This document shows positions 49,185 to 57,807 of a stretch of DNA of 64,000 nucleotides, piece by piece. The stretch is from positions 1 to 64,000 of the forward strand of contig NZ_BJUK01000022.1 of NCBI RefSeq assembly GCF_007989625.1, given 5' to 3'. This DNA is from Bisbaumannia pacifica (lineage in GTDB: Bacteria; Pseudomonadota; Gammaproteobacteria; Pseudomonadales; Halomonadaceae). Each line of letters opens with the position of its first letter. Positions within the stretch are counted from its first letter, which is position 1. The translations under genes were made by a program, and so were the position numbers. A model generated the notes under the pieces. The model was not told the origin of the DNA and made no database searches. It was given only the letters and a program-made list of their open reading frames with translations.

Positions 49185-49874
49185 TTAGTTGTTGGTTTCC
49201 AGCCGACGCAGCTGCGCCAGGAGGGTGTCATCTACCCCATAGCGACGCGCCATGCGCTCGGCCTCGCCCTGGCGTCCCTCCTGCATCAGACTAAGCACCA
49301 GATTGGAGGCCGCGTTACGCTGCCCCTCGTCGAGCTCCAGGGCCGTCAGGAACTGCTGGCGAGCCTCGCGATGATCCTGCCCCAGCAGCAGCAGATAACC
49401 GAGGTCGTTGCGGATCCGGGCATCCGCGGGACGCCGATCCCGGGCCGACTGCATCAACACCAGGGCCTCGTCGAGGGCGCCGCGGTGTGCCGCATTGAGG
49501 GCCAGTCCGCGGTAGGCATCGGCCGCCAGGCAGGTGTCGCGGAGCTCCAGGTAGACTCGGTCCGCCAGGGCACGCCGATCGATCCGCCGCAGGGCCTCGG
49601 CCCGCAGCAGCTTAGCCTGCGGATAGTCGAAGCCGAAGGTATCCAGGTAGGCCAGGGCGGCCCGGGGACGGTCGTCATCGAGCTGCTGGCCGATCATCGC
49701 CAGCTGCACGCCCACCTCGCCGTCATAGCGCTCGCCGCAGGCCCCGCGGGCCTGTCGATCCGCCTCCTCCGGCGCCAGGGCCCCGGACACCAGGGTCGTG
49801 GTAGTGGTGCATCCGCCGAGCAGGCCCACCAGGGCCAGGAGCGAGAGCGTGGTGCGCCAGCGTCGCGGCAACAT
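49185..49874 (-). CDS. tadD: TadD-like TPR lipoprotein
   Basis: 229 aa from the ATG at 49874, which gives a lipoprotein signal ending LLGGC; an upstream in-frame ATG at 49892 overlaps tadC and would add six residues. TPR-like helices (AEALRRIDRRALADRVYLEL, YRGLALNAAHRGALDEALVL, IRNDLGYLLLLGQDHREAR). TadD is the outer-membrane-anchored pilotin-like TPR protein of Tad systems. One base separates its start from the tadC stop. Confidence 0.87.
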   Translation of the reverse strand: MLPRRWRTTLSLLALVGLLGGCTTTTTLVSGALAPEEADRQARGACGERYDGEVGVQLAMIGQQLDDDRPRAALAYLDTFGFDYPQAKLLRAEALRRIDRRALADRVYLELRDTCLAADAYRGLALNAAHRGALDEALVLMQSARDRRPADARIRNDLGYLLLLGQDHREARQQFLTALELDEGQRNAASNLVLSLMQEGRQGEAERMARRYGVDDTLLAQLRRLETNN

Positions 49875-49875
49875 C

Positions 49876-50838
49876 TCAGTTCCCCAGGGCATCGAAGAGC
49901 CCTCCCAGATTGATCACCGCCGGCCCGGCCAACACGATCAGCAGGGCCGGAAAGAGAAACAGCATCATCACCAGCGACATCTTCCCGGACATCTTGGTCA
50001 CCATTTCCTGAATACGGGTACGACGGCGGTCTCGAATCAGGTCACTCAGGGTCACCAGCGACTGTCGCGCCCCGCCCCCGGACGCGGATACCTGAGCCAG
50101 CAGCTTGAGCAGGTCCTGAAGCCCCTCGCAGCGCTGTATCTCGGCCAGCCCCTCCAGGACCTCTTCCCGAGCCTGGCCGGCCTCGATACGGTGTAGTGCC
50201 AGGCGCAGCTCGCGTACCGACTCCGGGGCCACCGGCGCCAGGTTGATGATCAAGCTGCGCAGCACCCCCTCCAGGGTCATGCCGGCATCCCAGAGCATCC
50301 GCGTGACCTGCACCACCATTTCCACCTCCTCGTCCAGGCGAGCGGTGCGCCGGGCGCGGCATCTTTTGATCCACCACCAGCCCAACACGCCGACCAAGAG
50401 CCCGAAGGCCAGGCCACCCAGTATGGCGCGGGGCCAGGCCTGTCCCTGCTGCCAACCGAAGAGGATCCCGCAGGCCACCGCGCCGAGGGCCACCAGCAGC
50501 ACCGACCCGACCACCTGCACCTGGGCCCGGGTACCGATAAAGCCCGCCTGTCGCAGCAGCAATGCCAGCTCGGCCAGCCAGGGACGACGGCTGGCCTGAC
50601 GGCGCCACAGGCTACGCCCGCCGCCCAGCAGGCGCGACTCCAGATAGGCATGATGGCGCTGCATGGCGGCTTGTCCCGACTCACCCGGGACCAGCTCGAG
50701 CTCTGGCGACTGGCCCGGCCAGCTACCCTGATCGGCCGGGACGCGGACGCGCTGCATCGCCTCACGGCGACCCGCCAGCCAGCAGGCCCAGGCCGCCAGC
50801 AGCAACGAAAAGGCCCCTAATATCAGCAATATCGCCAT
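49876..50838 (-). CDS. tadC: TadC inner-membrane platform protein
   Basis: 320 aa. T2SSF domain in the C-terminal half (MLWDAGMTLEGVLRSLI, SASGGGARQSLVTLSDLIRD) with hydrophobic segments at the N-terminus, the middle (about residues 105-160), and the extreme C-terminus (SLVMMLFLFPALLIVLAG). Paralog of TadB; both form the platform on which TadA acts. Confidence 0.92.
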   Translation of the reverse strand: MAILLILGAFSLLLAAWACWLAGRREAMQRVRVPADQGSWPGQSPELELVPGESGQAAMQRHHAYLESRLLGGGRSLWRRQASRRPWLAELALLLRQAGFIGTRAQVQVVGSVLLVALGAVACGILFGWQQGQAWPRAILGGLAFGLLVGVLGWWWIKRCRARRTARLDEEVEMVVQVTRMLWDAGMTLEGVLRSLIINLAPVAPESVRELRLALHRIEAGQAREEVLEGLAEIQRCEGLQDLLKLLAQVSASGGGARQSLVTLSDLIRDRRRTRIQEMVTKMSGKMSLVMMLFLFPALLIVLAGPAVINLGGLFDALGN

Positions 50839-50934
50839 TGACTCTCATCCCTGCTTGCGAAGTGACGACGAAGCCCATGCCTGGCAATTCTCGGGGCTCG
50901 CCGAACGCCATCCGGACGACGCCGTTATCCCTGC

Positions 50935-51816
50935 CTAAACGGAGCGCAGCATCCGCCAGAGGGCAAAGCATCCCCCCAGTTCCAGCCCCAGGGCCACCCA
51001 GAGGGCCAGCTTGCCGCTCGGGCTCTCCAGCATGGGGGCCAGAAACTCCGGATTATTGATAACCATAAAGCCCGCCAGGGCCAGCGGCATCCCGGCCAGC
51101 ACCACCGCCGTTACCCGGGTCTCTCCGGTCAGGGCCTTGAGCTCGCGGCGGCCGCGCTCCTGCTGACGCAGCAGCTCCACGAAGCTGCCGAGAATCTCCT
51201 TGAGGCTGCCGCCATGCACCTGATTGACCTCCACCGCCGCGGCGAGCAGGTCGAACTCATGGATCTTCAGCAGTTGTGCCTCGCGCCGCAGGCCTTCGTG
51301 GAGCTCCATGCCGAGCTCCCGGCGTATGGCGATACGGCTCAGGGCATCACGCAGCGGCAAGGGCACGCGCTCCACATTGCGGCGAAAGGCGATCTCCAGG
51401 GTGGCGCCTACGCCGATCTCGCGCACCACCTGCTCCATGAAGTTGGGCAACTGATCACGAATCTTCTGGCGCAGGTGCTGGGCGCGCAGGCCGAGCCCGA
51501 CGTTGATCGCCACCAGGCCACCCAGCACCAACAGCGCTCCCAGGCGGTTGCCGAACATCAGCAGGGTGCCGAGTATCATGACCAGCAGCAGCCCGCCGAG
51601 CAGGAGCAAGCCCCGCCCTCCCAGATGAATACCCGCCGCGAGCAGATAGTCCAACACCACCTCCTGAAGCGAGTCGCGGGGTAAACGCTTACGATGGGCG
51701 GTCAGGGTATCGCCACCCAGGGCCCGTTCACTCTGGTGTTGGGCGCTCTTCCATAGCAGCCCGGCGGCCACCAACAATAGCGCCAGGGTAACCAGCCATA
51801 GCTGCCAGGGAGTCAT
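50935..51816 (-). CDS. tadB: TadB inner-membrane platform protein
   Basis: 293 aa. Hydrophobic N-terminus, central pair of helices (about residues 65-110), T2SSF domain with MELHEGLRREAQLLKIHEFD and VNQVHGGSLKEILGSFVELL, and C-terminal helices. Overlaps the tadA stop by 4 bp (ATGA). The 96 bp to tadC hold no feature I can name. Confidence 0.92.
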   Translation of the reverse strand: MTPWQLWLVTLALLLVAAGLLWKSAQHQSERALGGDTLTAHRKRLPRDSLQEVVLDYLLAAGIHLGGRGLLLLGGLLLVMILGTLLMFGNRLGALLVLGGLVAINVGLGLRAQHLRQKIRDQLPNFMEQVVREIGVGATLEIAFRRNVERVPLPLRDALSRIAIRRELGMELHEGLRREAQLLKIHEFDLLAAAVEVNQVHGGSLKEILGSFVELLRQQERGRRELKALTGETRVTAVVLAGMPLALAGFMVINNPEFLAPMLESPSGKLALWVALGLELGGCFALWRMLRSV

Positions 51817-53060
51817 GCCGGCTCCTCGATACGCTTGCGCCAGTCGATCTCCCTGCCCAGTTGGCGATCCTCGCGGTGATAGAGTCGCTTGAGCAGCACC
51901 TGTCCCGCCTTGAGTCCCTGCACCTGCTGCACTTCCACCACATGACGATGCCCATCGGCATCACGGGTGATATGGATCACCAGGTCCAGGGCCGTAGCGA
52001 TGATCTGATTGACCAGGCCATCGGTGCCCTCGAAGCCCGCCAGGCGCACCATCATCTGCAGACGCACCAGGGCGTCCCGGGCGGAGTTGGCGTGCACCGT
52101 GCTCATGGAGCCCAGGTGACCGGTATTCATGGCCTGCAGCATGTCCAGGGCCTCGTCGCCGCGGCTCTCCCCCAGGATCACCCGGTCGGGCCGCATGCGC
52201 AGGGCATTCTTGACCAACTGCCGGGCGCCAACCTCGCCCTCCCCTTCGCTATTGGGGGCCCGGGTCTCGAGGCGTACCACATGGCTATTGCCCAGTTGAA
52301 GCTCGGCGGCATCCTCGATGGTCACCACCCGCTCCTGAGGGGGAATCTCGCGACTGAGGATATTCAGCAGGGTGGTCTTGCCGGAGCCGGTGGCCCCGCT
52401 GATCAGGATATTTCGCCGCTCACCCACGGCCTGTTGCAACAGCCGCATCAGGGGTGCGGTCAGGGCATCGCTTTCGATCAGGTCCTCCGCCGTCAGGGCC
52501 TCGCACCGGAACTTGCGGATCGACACACAGGGCCCATCGAGGGCCAGAGGCGGAATGATCACATTGACCCGGGAGCCATCCGGCAGGCGGGCATCCACCA
52601 TGGGGCTCGACTCGTCCAGGCGGCGCCCCAGGGGAGCCAGCATGCGCCGCACCACCCGCAGGATATGGGCGTCGTTGAGGAAGCGCTCCGGCACCCGGCT
52701 GAGGATGCCGTCGCGCTCGACGAAGATTCGCCGCGGCCCGTTGATCAGGATATCGGAGATGCTATCGTCGCGAAGCAGCGGCTGCAGCGGACCGAAGCCG
52801 GTGAGCTCGTGCAGCACCTCACGCGTCAGCGGCTCCAGGGCCTGGGGCAGCAGGGCCAGGTGGCGGGCATCCAGGTACTCGCGAACCAAACCCTCGACCC
52901 GCATCAGCATCACCGTGGGATCATCGTCCAGCAGGCCATTCTCGTCCTCGAGACGCTCGATCACCGCCCGATGCAGGTCATTCTTCAGGGCCGGATCGTC
53001 CGCATCCACCAGGGTTCGCTTGGCCTCACCGCGCCCGCGCTGGAATTGTTTCAAGGGCAT
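51813..53060 (-). CDS. tadA: TadA/CpaF pilus assembly ATPase
   Basis: 415 aa. N-terminal helical domain, then [21 protein letters not shown] (CpaF signature), Walker [26 protein letters not shown], Walker [20 protein letters not shown] and His box [16 protein letters not shown] hexameric motor for Flp pilin assembly. 12 bp after the rcpA stop. The TadZ (CpaE) localisation protein that normally sits before tadA is absent. Confidence 0.96.
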   Translation of the reverse strand: MPLKQFQRGRGEAKRTLVDADDPALKNDLHRAVIERLEDENGLLDDDPTVMLMRVEGLVREYLDARHLALLPQALEPLTREVLHELTGFGPLQPLLRDDSISDILINGPRRIFVERDGILSRVPERFLNDAHILRVVRRMLAPLGRRLDESSPMVDARLPDGSRVNVIIPPLALDGPCVSIRKFRCEALTAEDLIESDALTAPLMRLLQQAVGERRNILISGATGSGKTTLLNILSREIPPQERVVTIEDAAELQLGNSHVVRLETRAPNSEGEGEVGARQLVKNALRMRPDRVILGESRGDEALDMLQAMNTGHLGSMSTVHANSARDALVRLQMMVRLAGFEGTDGLVNQIIATALDLVIHITRDADGHRHVVEVQQVQGLKAGQVLLKRLYHREDRQLGREIDWRKRIEEPA

Positions 53061-53072
53061 CGCGGCACCTCC

Positions 53073-54398
53073 TTAGCGTGAGAAGCCGACCTCACCCAGG
53101 CGCTCGATGGCACGGGCATCCTGGGGATCGAAGAGCAGCTCGAGGAAGGTCGGGTCGTAGCGACGCAGGGTATCCCCCGGCAGCTCGTCGAAGGTGGTGC
53201 CCGCCGCCATGGGGGACACCAGGTGCGGAGTGACGATCATGATCAGCTCCTTCTCGTCACGCTCGAAGCGGGTCGAGCGGAAGAAGGCCCCCAGTACCGG
53301 CAGGTCGCCGAGCCCGGGAATCTTGTCGACATTCTGCAGGGTATTGTTGCTGACCAAGCCGCTGATGATAAAGCTCTCGCCATTGCCGAGCTGAATGGTG
53401 GTATCGGTACGCCGCACGTTGAGGGCCGGCACCTGGACACCTCCCGACTGGATGCTGCGGGTAAAGTCGAGCTCGCTGACCTCGGGGGCCACCTTGAGCA
53501 TGATGCGGTTCTCGTCGAGCACCGTGGGGGTCAGTTGCAGGCGGATCCCGAACTCCTTGAACTCCACGGTAATTTCGCCGTCACTGCTGCGTGCCGGGAA
53601 AGGAAACTCACCGCCGGCCAGGAAGGTGGCGCTCTGCCCGGAGAGGGTCACCAGGCTGGGTTCGGCCAGGGTATAGGCGAAGCCATTGTTGCGCAGGGCG
53701 CTGATGGCTCCCAGATAACCGCGGCTGGCGTTGCCGCCGATAATCGAGAATCCCTCAGAGAGCGGTGGCACCAGGCTGCCGTCATTGAGGAAGGCGGCAC
53801 CACTGCCGGTGTTGCCGACGGCAAACTGGGTGTTTCCCCCGTTGTCACGCCCCAGGAAGAAGCCCACGGACTCCAGGCGGCGGCGGTTAACTTCGATCAC
53901 CCGGATATCCGCCTGCACCTGCAAGGGGCCCACCTGGCGACTGGCATCCACCAGCGGCTGATCCTCGAAGCGTTGTCGTGCCTGGTCGTGGCGCTCCAGA
54001 GACGCCGTGTCGCCGATCATCCGCGGCACCCCGGAGGCCTGGCTAAGCCGATACTCCCCCTCCAGGCCCAGGGAGCCGCTGGGCGCCACCTCGAGTCGAT
54101 AGAGGCGCGGCTCCCCCGCTCCCTCGAACCAAACCCGCAGCGAGGTGGCACCCACGCCAAGCCCGGTAATCAGTAGCTCGCTGTCACTGACCAACTGCGC
54201 ATTGGCGATCTCGCCCGAGCCGATGGCGGTACGCTCGACCGCTCGAGGCAAACGCAGGCGCTGCTGATCGCCGACTATCACGTCGATAATGCGATCGCTG
54301 GGCGGGGTGATATCGGCCTGAACGAGCGGGGCAGCCCCCAGGGTCAGCACCAGGAAAACCAGACGGATGAGCCACCGAGATGCCGTCGATCTAGCCAT
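53073..54398 (-). CDS. rcpA: RcpA/CpaC-type Tad secretin
   Basis: 441 aa, start at 54398 (MARSTASRW) after AAAGGA; an earlier ATG lacks a ribosome-binding site. Signal peptide ends PLVQA. N-terminal BON/pilus-associated domain (DRIIDVIVGDQQRLRLPRAV), then the secretin core with SLVTLSGQSATFLAGGEFPF and VAPEVSELD, and a C-terminal IPGLGDLPVLGAFFRSTRF. Forms the outer-membrane channel for the Flp pilus. Confidence 0.94.
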   Translation of the reverse strand: MARSTASRWLIRLVFLVLTLGAAPLVQADITPPSDRIIDVIVGDQQRLRLPRAVERTAIGSGEIANAQLVSDSELLITGLGVGATSLRVWFEGAGEPRLYRLEVAPSGSLGLEGEYRLSQASGVPRMIGDTASLERHDQARQRFEDQPLVDASRQVGPLQVQADIRVIEVNRRRLESVGFFLGRDNGGNTQFAVGNTGSGAAFLNDGSLVPPLSEGFSIIGGNASRGYLGAISALRNNGFAYTLAEPSLVTLSGQSATFLAGGEFPFPARSSDGEITVEFKEFGIRLQLTPTVLDENRIMLKVAPEVSELDFTRSIQSGGVQVPALNVRRTDTTIQLGNGESFIISGLVSNNTLQNVDKIPGLGDLPVLGAFFRSTRFERDEKELIMIVTPHLVSPMAAGTTFDELPGDTLRRYDPTFLELLFDPQDARAIERLGEVGFSR

Positions 54399-54450
54399 GC
54401 ATTGATATCCTTTAGGCATGAAACCATGCCGAAACCATCATCTTGAAAGG

Positions 54451-55449
54451 TCAGTCGCCGGGCACTTCGACGACACGTACCTCCCCCCCCACGTGCTGGA
54501 CCACCCGACGCGAGGAGGAAGCATTCGACGTGAGCCGCGGTGCCGGAGAGGCAGCCGACGGCGGGCGAGATTCTAGGGCAGAAATCCGGGTGAGCTCCTC
54601 GAAGAGCACGGCGGGGCCCAGGCCGTCGCCATCATCCGTGCCATGACCGTTGGCGACGTCACCACCATTCAAGGCGGCACGCCGCAGGCCGGGCAAGGCA
54701 GTCAAGTCGTTCTCCTGGGGCGCGGCCAGGCCCTCGGCACGCTCGCTGGCGCCGATCACCGCAAGGCGCAGGCGCCCGGTGGTCTCCGCCAGCAACAGCC
54801 GCGGCGCCTGGGCTTCGTCGAGGGCCAGCACCGCGGTGCGACCGCTGCGCTGGGCCGGCTGCTCGCCGTCGGCAGGCGCCCCTCGCAGGTCGGCGCCGAA
54901 GCTCAGCACCTCCACGTCACGGAAGAGTCGCCGCGCCAGTTGGGTACGCGCTGGGTCGTTGCCCTGGGCATAGTAGAAGACATCGACCCGATCCCCCGGG
55001 GCGATAAAGCCGCCCCCGCCGATCACCTCGTCGATGCTGACCGCCAGGGCACGCTTGCCGGGTGGCACCGCCTCGGCGAGCAAGCCACCCAAGGCAAAAT
55101 GCTCGGGGCGCAGGATATCGCCGGGCGCCAGGGGACGCGTCAGCACCCGCCCTTCCACCTCGGCGATTTCGGCGAAGCTTTCCGCCACCGCGACCGGGTA
55201 GTCGACGGTACGCAGTAGAGGAGTCCCCGCCTCGGGGCGTGCCTCGAGGCGGGTGCCGATAGCGAGCGGCTCGGCGGCGGTCAGTACGGGAAAACCGGGG
55301 GGAGATGCCTCGGTTGAGGACGACTCCGTCACCGGGGCCGGTTCCATGGCCGGCGGCAGATCACGGGTCAGCTGCCAACCGGCAAAGGCCAGGCCGATGG
55401 CAATCACCACCAGTACGGCGGCGATCCCCTTAAGCAGATTGGGGGACAT
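54451..55449 (-). CDS. cpaB: CpaB/RcpC Flp pilus assembly protein
   Basis: 332 aa. N-terminal membrane helix (residues 7-26, IAAVLVVIAIGLAFAGWQL), SAF domain (AAEPLAIGTRLEA, AEVEGRVLTRPLAPGDIL) and the RcpC-like domain ending ALAVSIDEVIGGGGFIAPGDRVDV. A low-complexity Gly/Asp/Ser-rich C-terminus. First large gene after flp, 46 bp downstream of it. Confidence 0.92.
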   Translation of the reverse strand: MSPNLLKGIAAVLVVIAIGLAFAGWQLTRDLPPAMEPAPVTESSSTEASPPGFPVLTAAEPLAIGTRLEARPEAGTPLLRTVDYPVAVAESFAEIAEVEGRVLTRPLAPGDILRPEHFALGGLLAEAVPPGKRALAVSIDEVIGGGGFIAPGDRVDVFYYAQGNDPARTQLARRLFRDVEVLSFGADLRGAPADGEQPAQRSGRTAVLALDEAQAPRLLLAETTGRLRLAVIGASERAEGLAAPQENDLTALPGLRRAALNGGDVANGHGTDDGDGLGPAVLFEELTRISALESRPPSAASPAPRLTSNASSSRRVVQHVGGEVRVVEVPGD

Positions 55450-55495
55450 AATCTCATTCCTTGAGTGTTTAAATAAATAAAACGCTCATGGGAAA

Positions 55496-55735
55496 TTAAG
55501 TTCCACCATCAGTCGATTCGGTAATGGCATCAGTCACTCTATCAAAAAAACCAGAGAAGGCATCGGCAATTCCCGCTTCCGAAGCCACAAATACCGCCAA
55601 GGCGATCACGGCCGCAATTACCACATACTCGATGGCGCTGGCCCCTTGCTGCTTGCGAAATATGGGATGGTTGATCCGCATGGCCACGGCGCCACGCTGC
55701 GACAGTGCGGTGGTTTTTTCGATCACTTTTTTCAT
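55496..55735 (-). CDS. flp: Flp-type pilin
   Basis: 79 aa prepilin from the ATG at 55735 after GGAGTG. Mature start ASAIEYVVIAAVIALAVFVA follows KQQG, with the Flp-specific Glu-Tyr pair. The 31-residue leader is long and contains an earlier RGAVAM that resembles the motif in TadE; a shorter product could start at the internal MRINHPIF, but that ATG has no clear ribosome-binding site. The mature pilin is about 48 aa. First gene of the Tad operon. Confidence 0.9.
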   Translation of the reverse strand: MKKVIEKTTALSQRGAVAMRINHPIFRKQQGASAIEYVVIAAVIALAVFVASEAGIADAFSGFFDRVTDAITESTDGGT

Positions 55736-55823
55736 GGTTATCACTCCCTGCGTTAACCAAGGTCCCTCGTAATCGGGACTATTACCTACGCCTCGACCAC
55801 CTTAGGGTGGTTGGCTTATTGAA

Positions 55824-55856
55824 ACTTCGCTAATCCAGCCAGTAACGAAGTGTCAA
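55824..55856 (-). promoter_or_regulatory. Putative flp/tad promoter with overlapping dyad
   Basis: Minus strand TTGACA (55851-55856) with weak -10 TTAGCG at 17 bp. ACTTCG...CGAAGT, spaced by 16 bp, is a perfect 6-bp inverted repeat spanning the -35/-10 region, suggestive of an operator. Confidence 0.4.
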
Positions 55857-55887
55857 CTCTCGCGGGGCGATCCAGGCCGCGTGGTGA

Positions 55888-57627
55888 CTAGCCGCCCAGG
55901 TTCCAGCTGATGCGGGCATTGATGCGCCCGTCACGACTGTCGCTATCCAGGTCCCGGTCGCCGATAGGCTGGGCATACTCGACGCCCAGGCGGTAGAGAC
56001 TGCCCCGGCTTAACTCGACGCCGGCCACCGCCGAGGCGATCTCGTGCTCGGTATCGCGTTCGTTGAAACGCGTACGGGCCCCATCGACCAGCAGATAGGG
56101 CTCCACCGAGCTGACCCAGTCGCTTTCCACCGGCTGCAGATAGCGCAACTCGATCTCGCCGGCCACCCCGTAGTCACCCTCCGCCTGGCTATCGCCATAG
56201 CCGCGACCGAAGCGACTGCCACCATAGTTGCCCTGTTCCGGTGAGGGCAGGGTGTCATCCGACCAGAAGCCGGCGATGCGGCTGGTCAGGCGCCAGCGCG
56301 ATGCCAGTTGCTCCACCCAGCGCGCCTCGCTCCCCAGGCGGGTGAAGTGCAGGTCTTCCGGCTGATTGATCGAGCCGGTTGCGCTGCTCAAGCGGTTGCG
56401 GTTAGCGCCCAGGTCGACGCCTTGGCGCAGGTCTCCCCGCCACTCGAGGATGCGCTCCTCGCTGGCACGGCGCAGTCGTGTATTGAGCTCGAAGGCCGAG
56501 AAATTCAGGCGCTGCTCCAGCAGGGCCAGCCCCTGCTCGACGAAGAGTGTGCGTTGATGGTGGTGATCCAGCTGGCCACCCACGAACCAGGAGAAGCGCC
56601 GTGAGAGATGGAGCGGATAGTCGAGTCCGGCGCGATAGCGCTCGGTAACCTTCTCTTCCCGGGCCAGTTGATTACCCAGCAAGCTGGTACCGGTGGACTC
56701 ATCGGTCTCGAAGCGGCTAGCCGCCAGGGAGAGGCGTAGCCCCTCGACGCCCAACTCCTGCTGGTACTCGGCGGCGTAAAATTCATCGTCGGTATCGATG
56801 GGAACGAGGGCCGCCAGGGAGAGGCGTTCGGCATGGCGCGTATTGGACTGCAGTGTCAGGTTGGCCAACAGCTGGACATCGTCCTCATCGCCCCCTTGCA
56901 GGGAAAAGCCGCCATCCAGAGAGCGCATGGTGCGCTCTTCTACCCGTAAGGTGGTACCGCCACTGGGGGTACGAGGCACCGGCGCATTGATTGCCAGTTG
57001 TGCTCCCGGTATCCGCTCCATCAGGGCGGTATAGCGTTCGAAAGTGGCCCGAGTCAGGGGGCGCTCATCGACGATCCGTGCGGCGAGGCGCCGCACGCGA
57101 CTCGCCACCGAGGCCTTGTCGATATCGAGCTCGGTACGGGCGATATAGCCCTCGACAACCACCACGGTCACCACGCCATTACGGAAATTGTTATCGGGGA
57201 GATAAGCGTAGGAGAGCGGGTAACCGGCCTCCTGATAACGACGGGTGATTTCCTCCACGGCCTCGATCAGTTCGCCCACGGTGACCCTCTGCCCCAGCAT
57301 GGGACTCAAGCCACTCGCGAGGTCCTCGAGTTCGAAGACGGTGCCACCACGAAAATCGAGATGCGCTACCGGAACCACGGTTTCGCGACGAATGGCCCCG
57401 GCCACTTCAGGCAGAGAAACTCGAGTGGCACTACGCCGTGCCTCGGATTCCCGAATCTGCTCCAGGCCGGGCACCTGGGTCGGTTGGCGCTCGTCGACAA
57501 AGGAAGGAGAATCACTGGCATTCGCCATAGAGAGTGGCACCAGCAGACCAAAGACGCTCATGCACACAGCCAAAAATGGCGAAACGCTCGACGGCCTCCT
57601 GAATAAACCACGATAGCTTGACTGCAT
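55888..57627 (-). CDS. ShlB/FhaC/HecB-type TpsB outer-membrane transporter
   Basis: 579 aa, start at 57627 after AAAGGA. Signal-like N-terminus (to about residue 38, MANA). Two POTRA-type regions (VPVAHLDFRGGTVFELEDL; YLPDNNFRNGVVTVVVVEGY), then a 16-strand barrel with alternating polar/aromatic strands; GGSRFGRGYGDSQ resembles the conserved L6 RGY/F tip loop of FhaC. Type Vb transporters move a TpsA partner across the outer membrane. No TPS-domain protein (NPNG motif) is encoded nearby; the neighbour is a repeat lipoprotein. Confidence 0.88.
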   Translation of the reverse strand: MQSSYRGLFRRPSSVSPFLAVCMSVFGLLVPLSMANASDSPSFVDERQPTQVPGLEQIRESEARRSATRVSLPEVAGAIRRETVVPVAHLDFRGGTVFELEDLASGLSPMLGQRVTVGELIEAVEEITRRYQEAGYPLSYAYLPDNNFRNGVVTVVVVEGYIARTELDIDKASVASRVRRLAARIVDERPLTRATFERYTALMERIPGAQLAINAPVPRTPSGGTTLRVEERTMRSLDGGFSLQGGDEDDVQLLANLTLQSNTRHAERLSLAALVPIDTDDEFYAAEYQQELGVEGLRLSLAASRFETDESTGTSLLGNQLAREEKVTERYRAGLDYPLHLSRRFSWFVGGQLDHHHQRTLFVEQGLALLEQRLNFSAFELNTRLRRASEERILEWRGDLRQGVDLGANRNRLSSATGSINQPEDLHFTRLGSEARWVEQLASRWRLTSRIAGFWSDDTLPSPEQGNYGGSRFGRGYGDSQAEGDYGVAGEIELRYLQPVESDWVSSVEPYLLVDGARTRFNERDTEHEIASAVAGVELSRGSLYRLGVEYAQPIGDRDLDSDSRDGRINARISWNLGG

Positions 57628-57750
57628 AATATCCTTTCCCTGGACCAGTGGCGCTCTTCAGCACCTAGACTGCTTTCATTATTATTAGCCACTTTTTATC
57701 ACAGCGGCGCTTACCACACCACCCAGAGTATTAACCAATGTGAGGATTTA

Positions 57751-57792
57751 GACAAAATTAGGCCCTGGGTCGCTCCACGACACGACCCAGGA
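57751..57792 (-). terminator. Terminator between the repeat lipoprotein and the TpsB gene
   Basis: CCTGGGTCG / CGACCCAGG perfect 9-bp stem with minus-strand TAATTTTGTC downstream. Suggests the two genes are only partly co-transcribed. Confidence 0.7.
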
Positions 57793-57807
57793 CCCTTGGG
57801 AGAAGGC

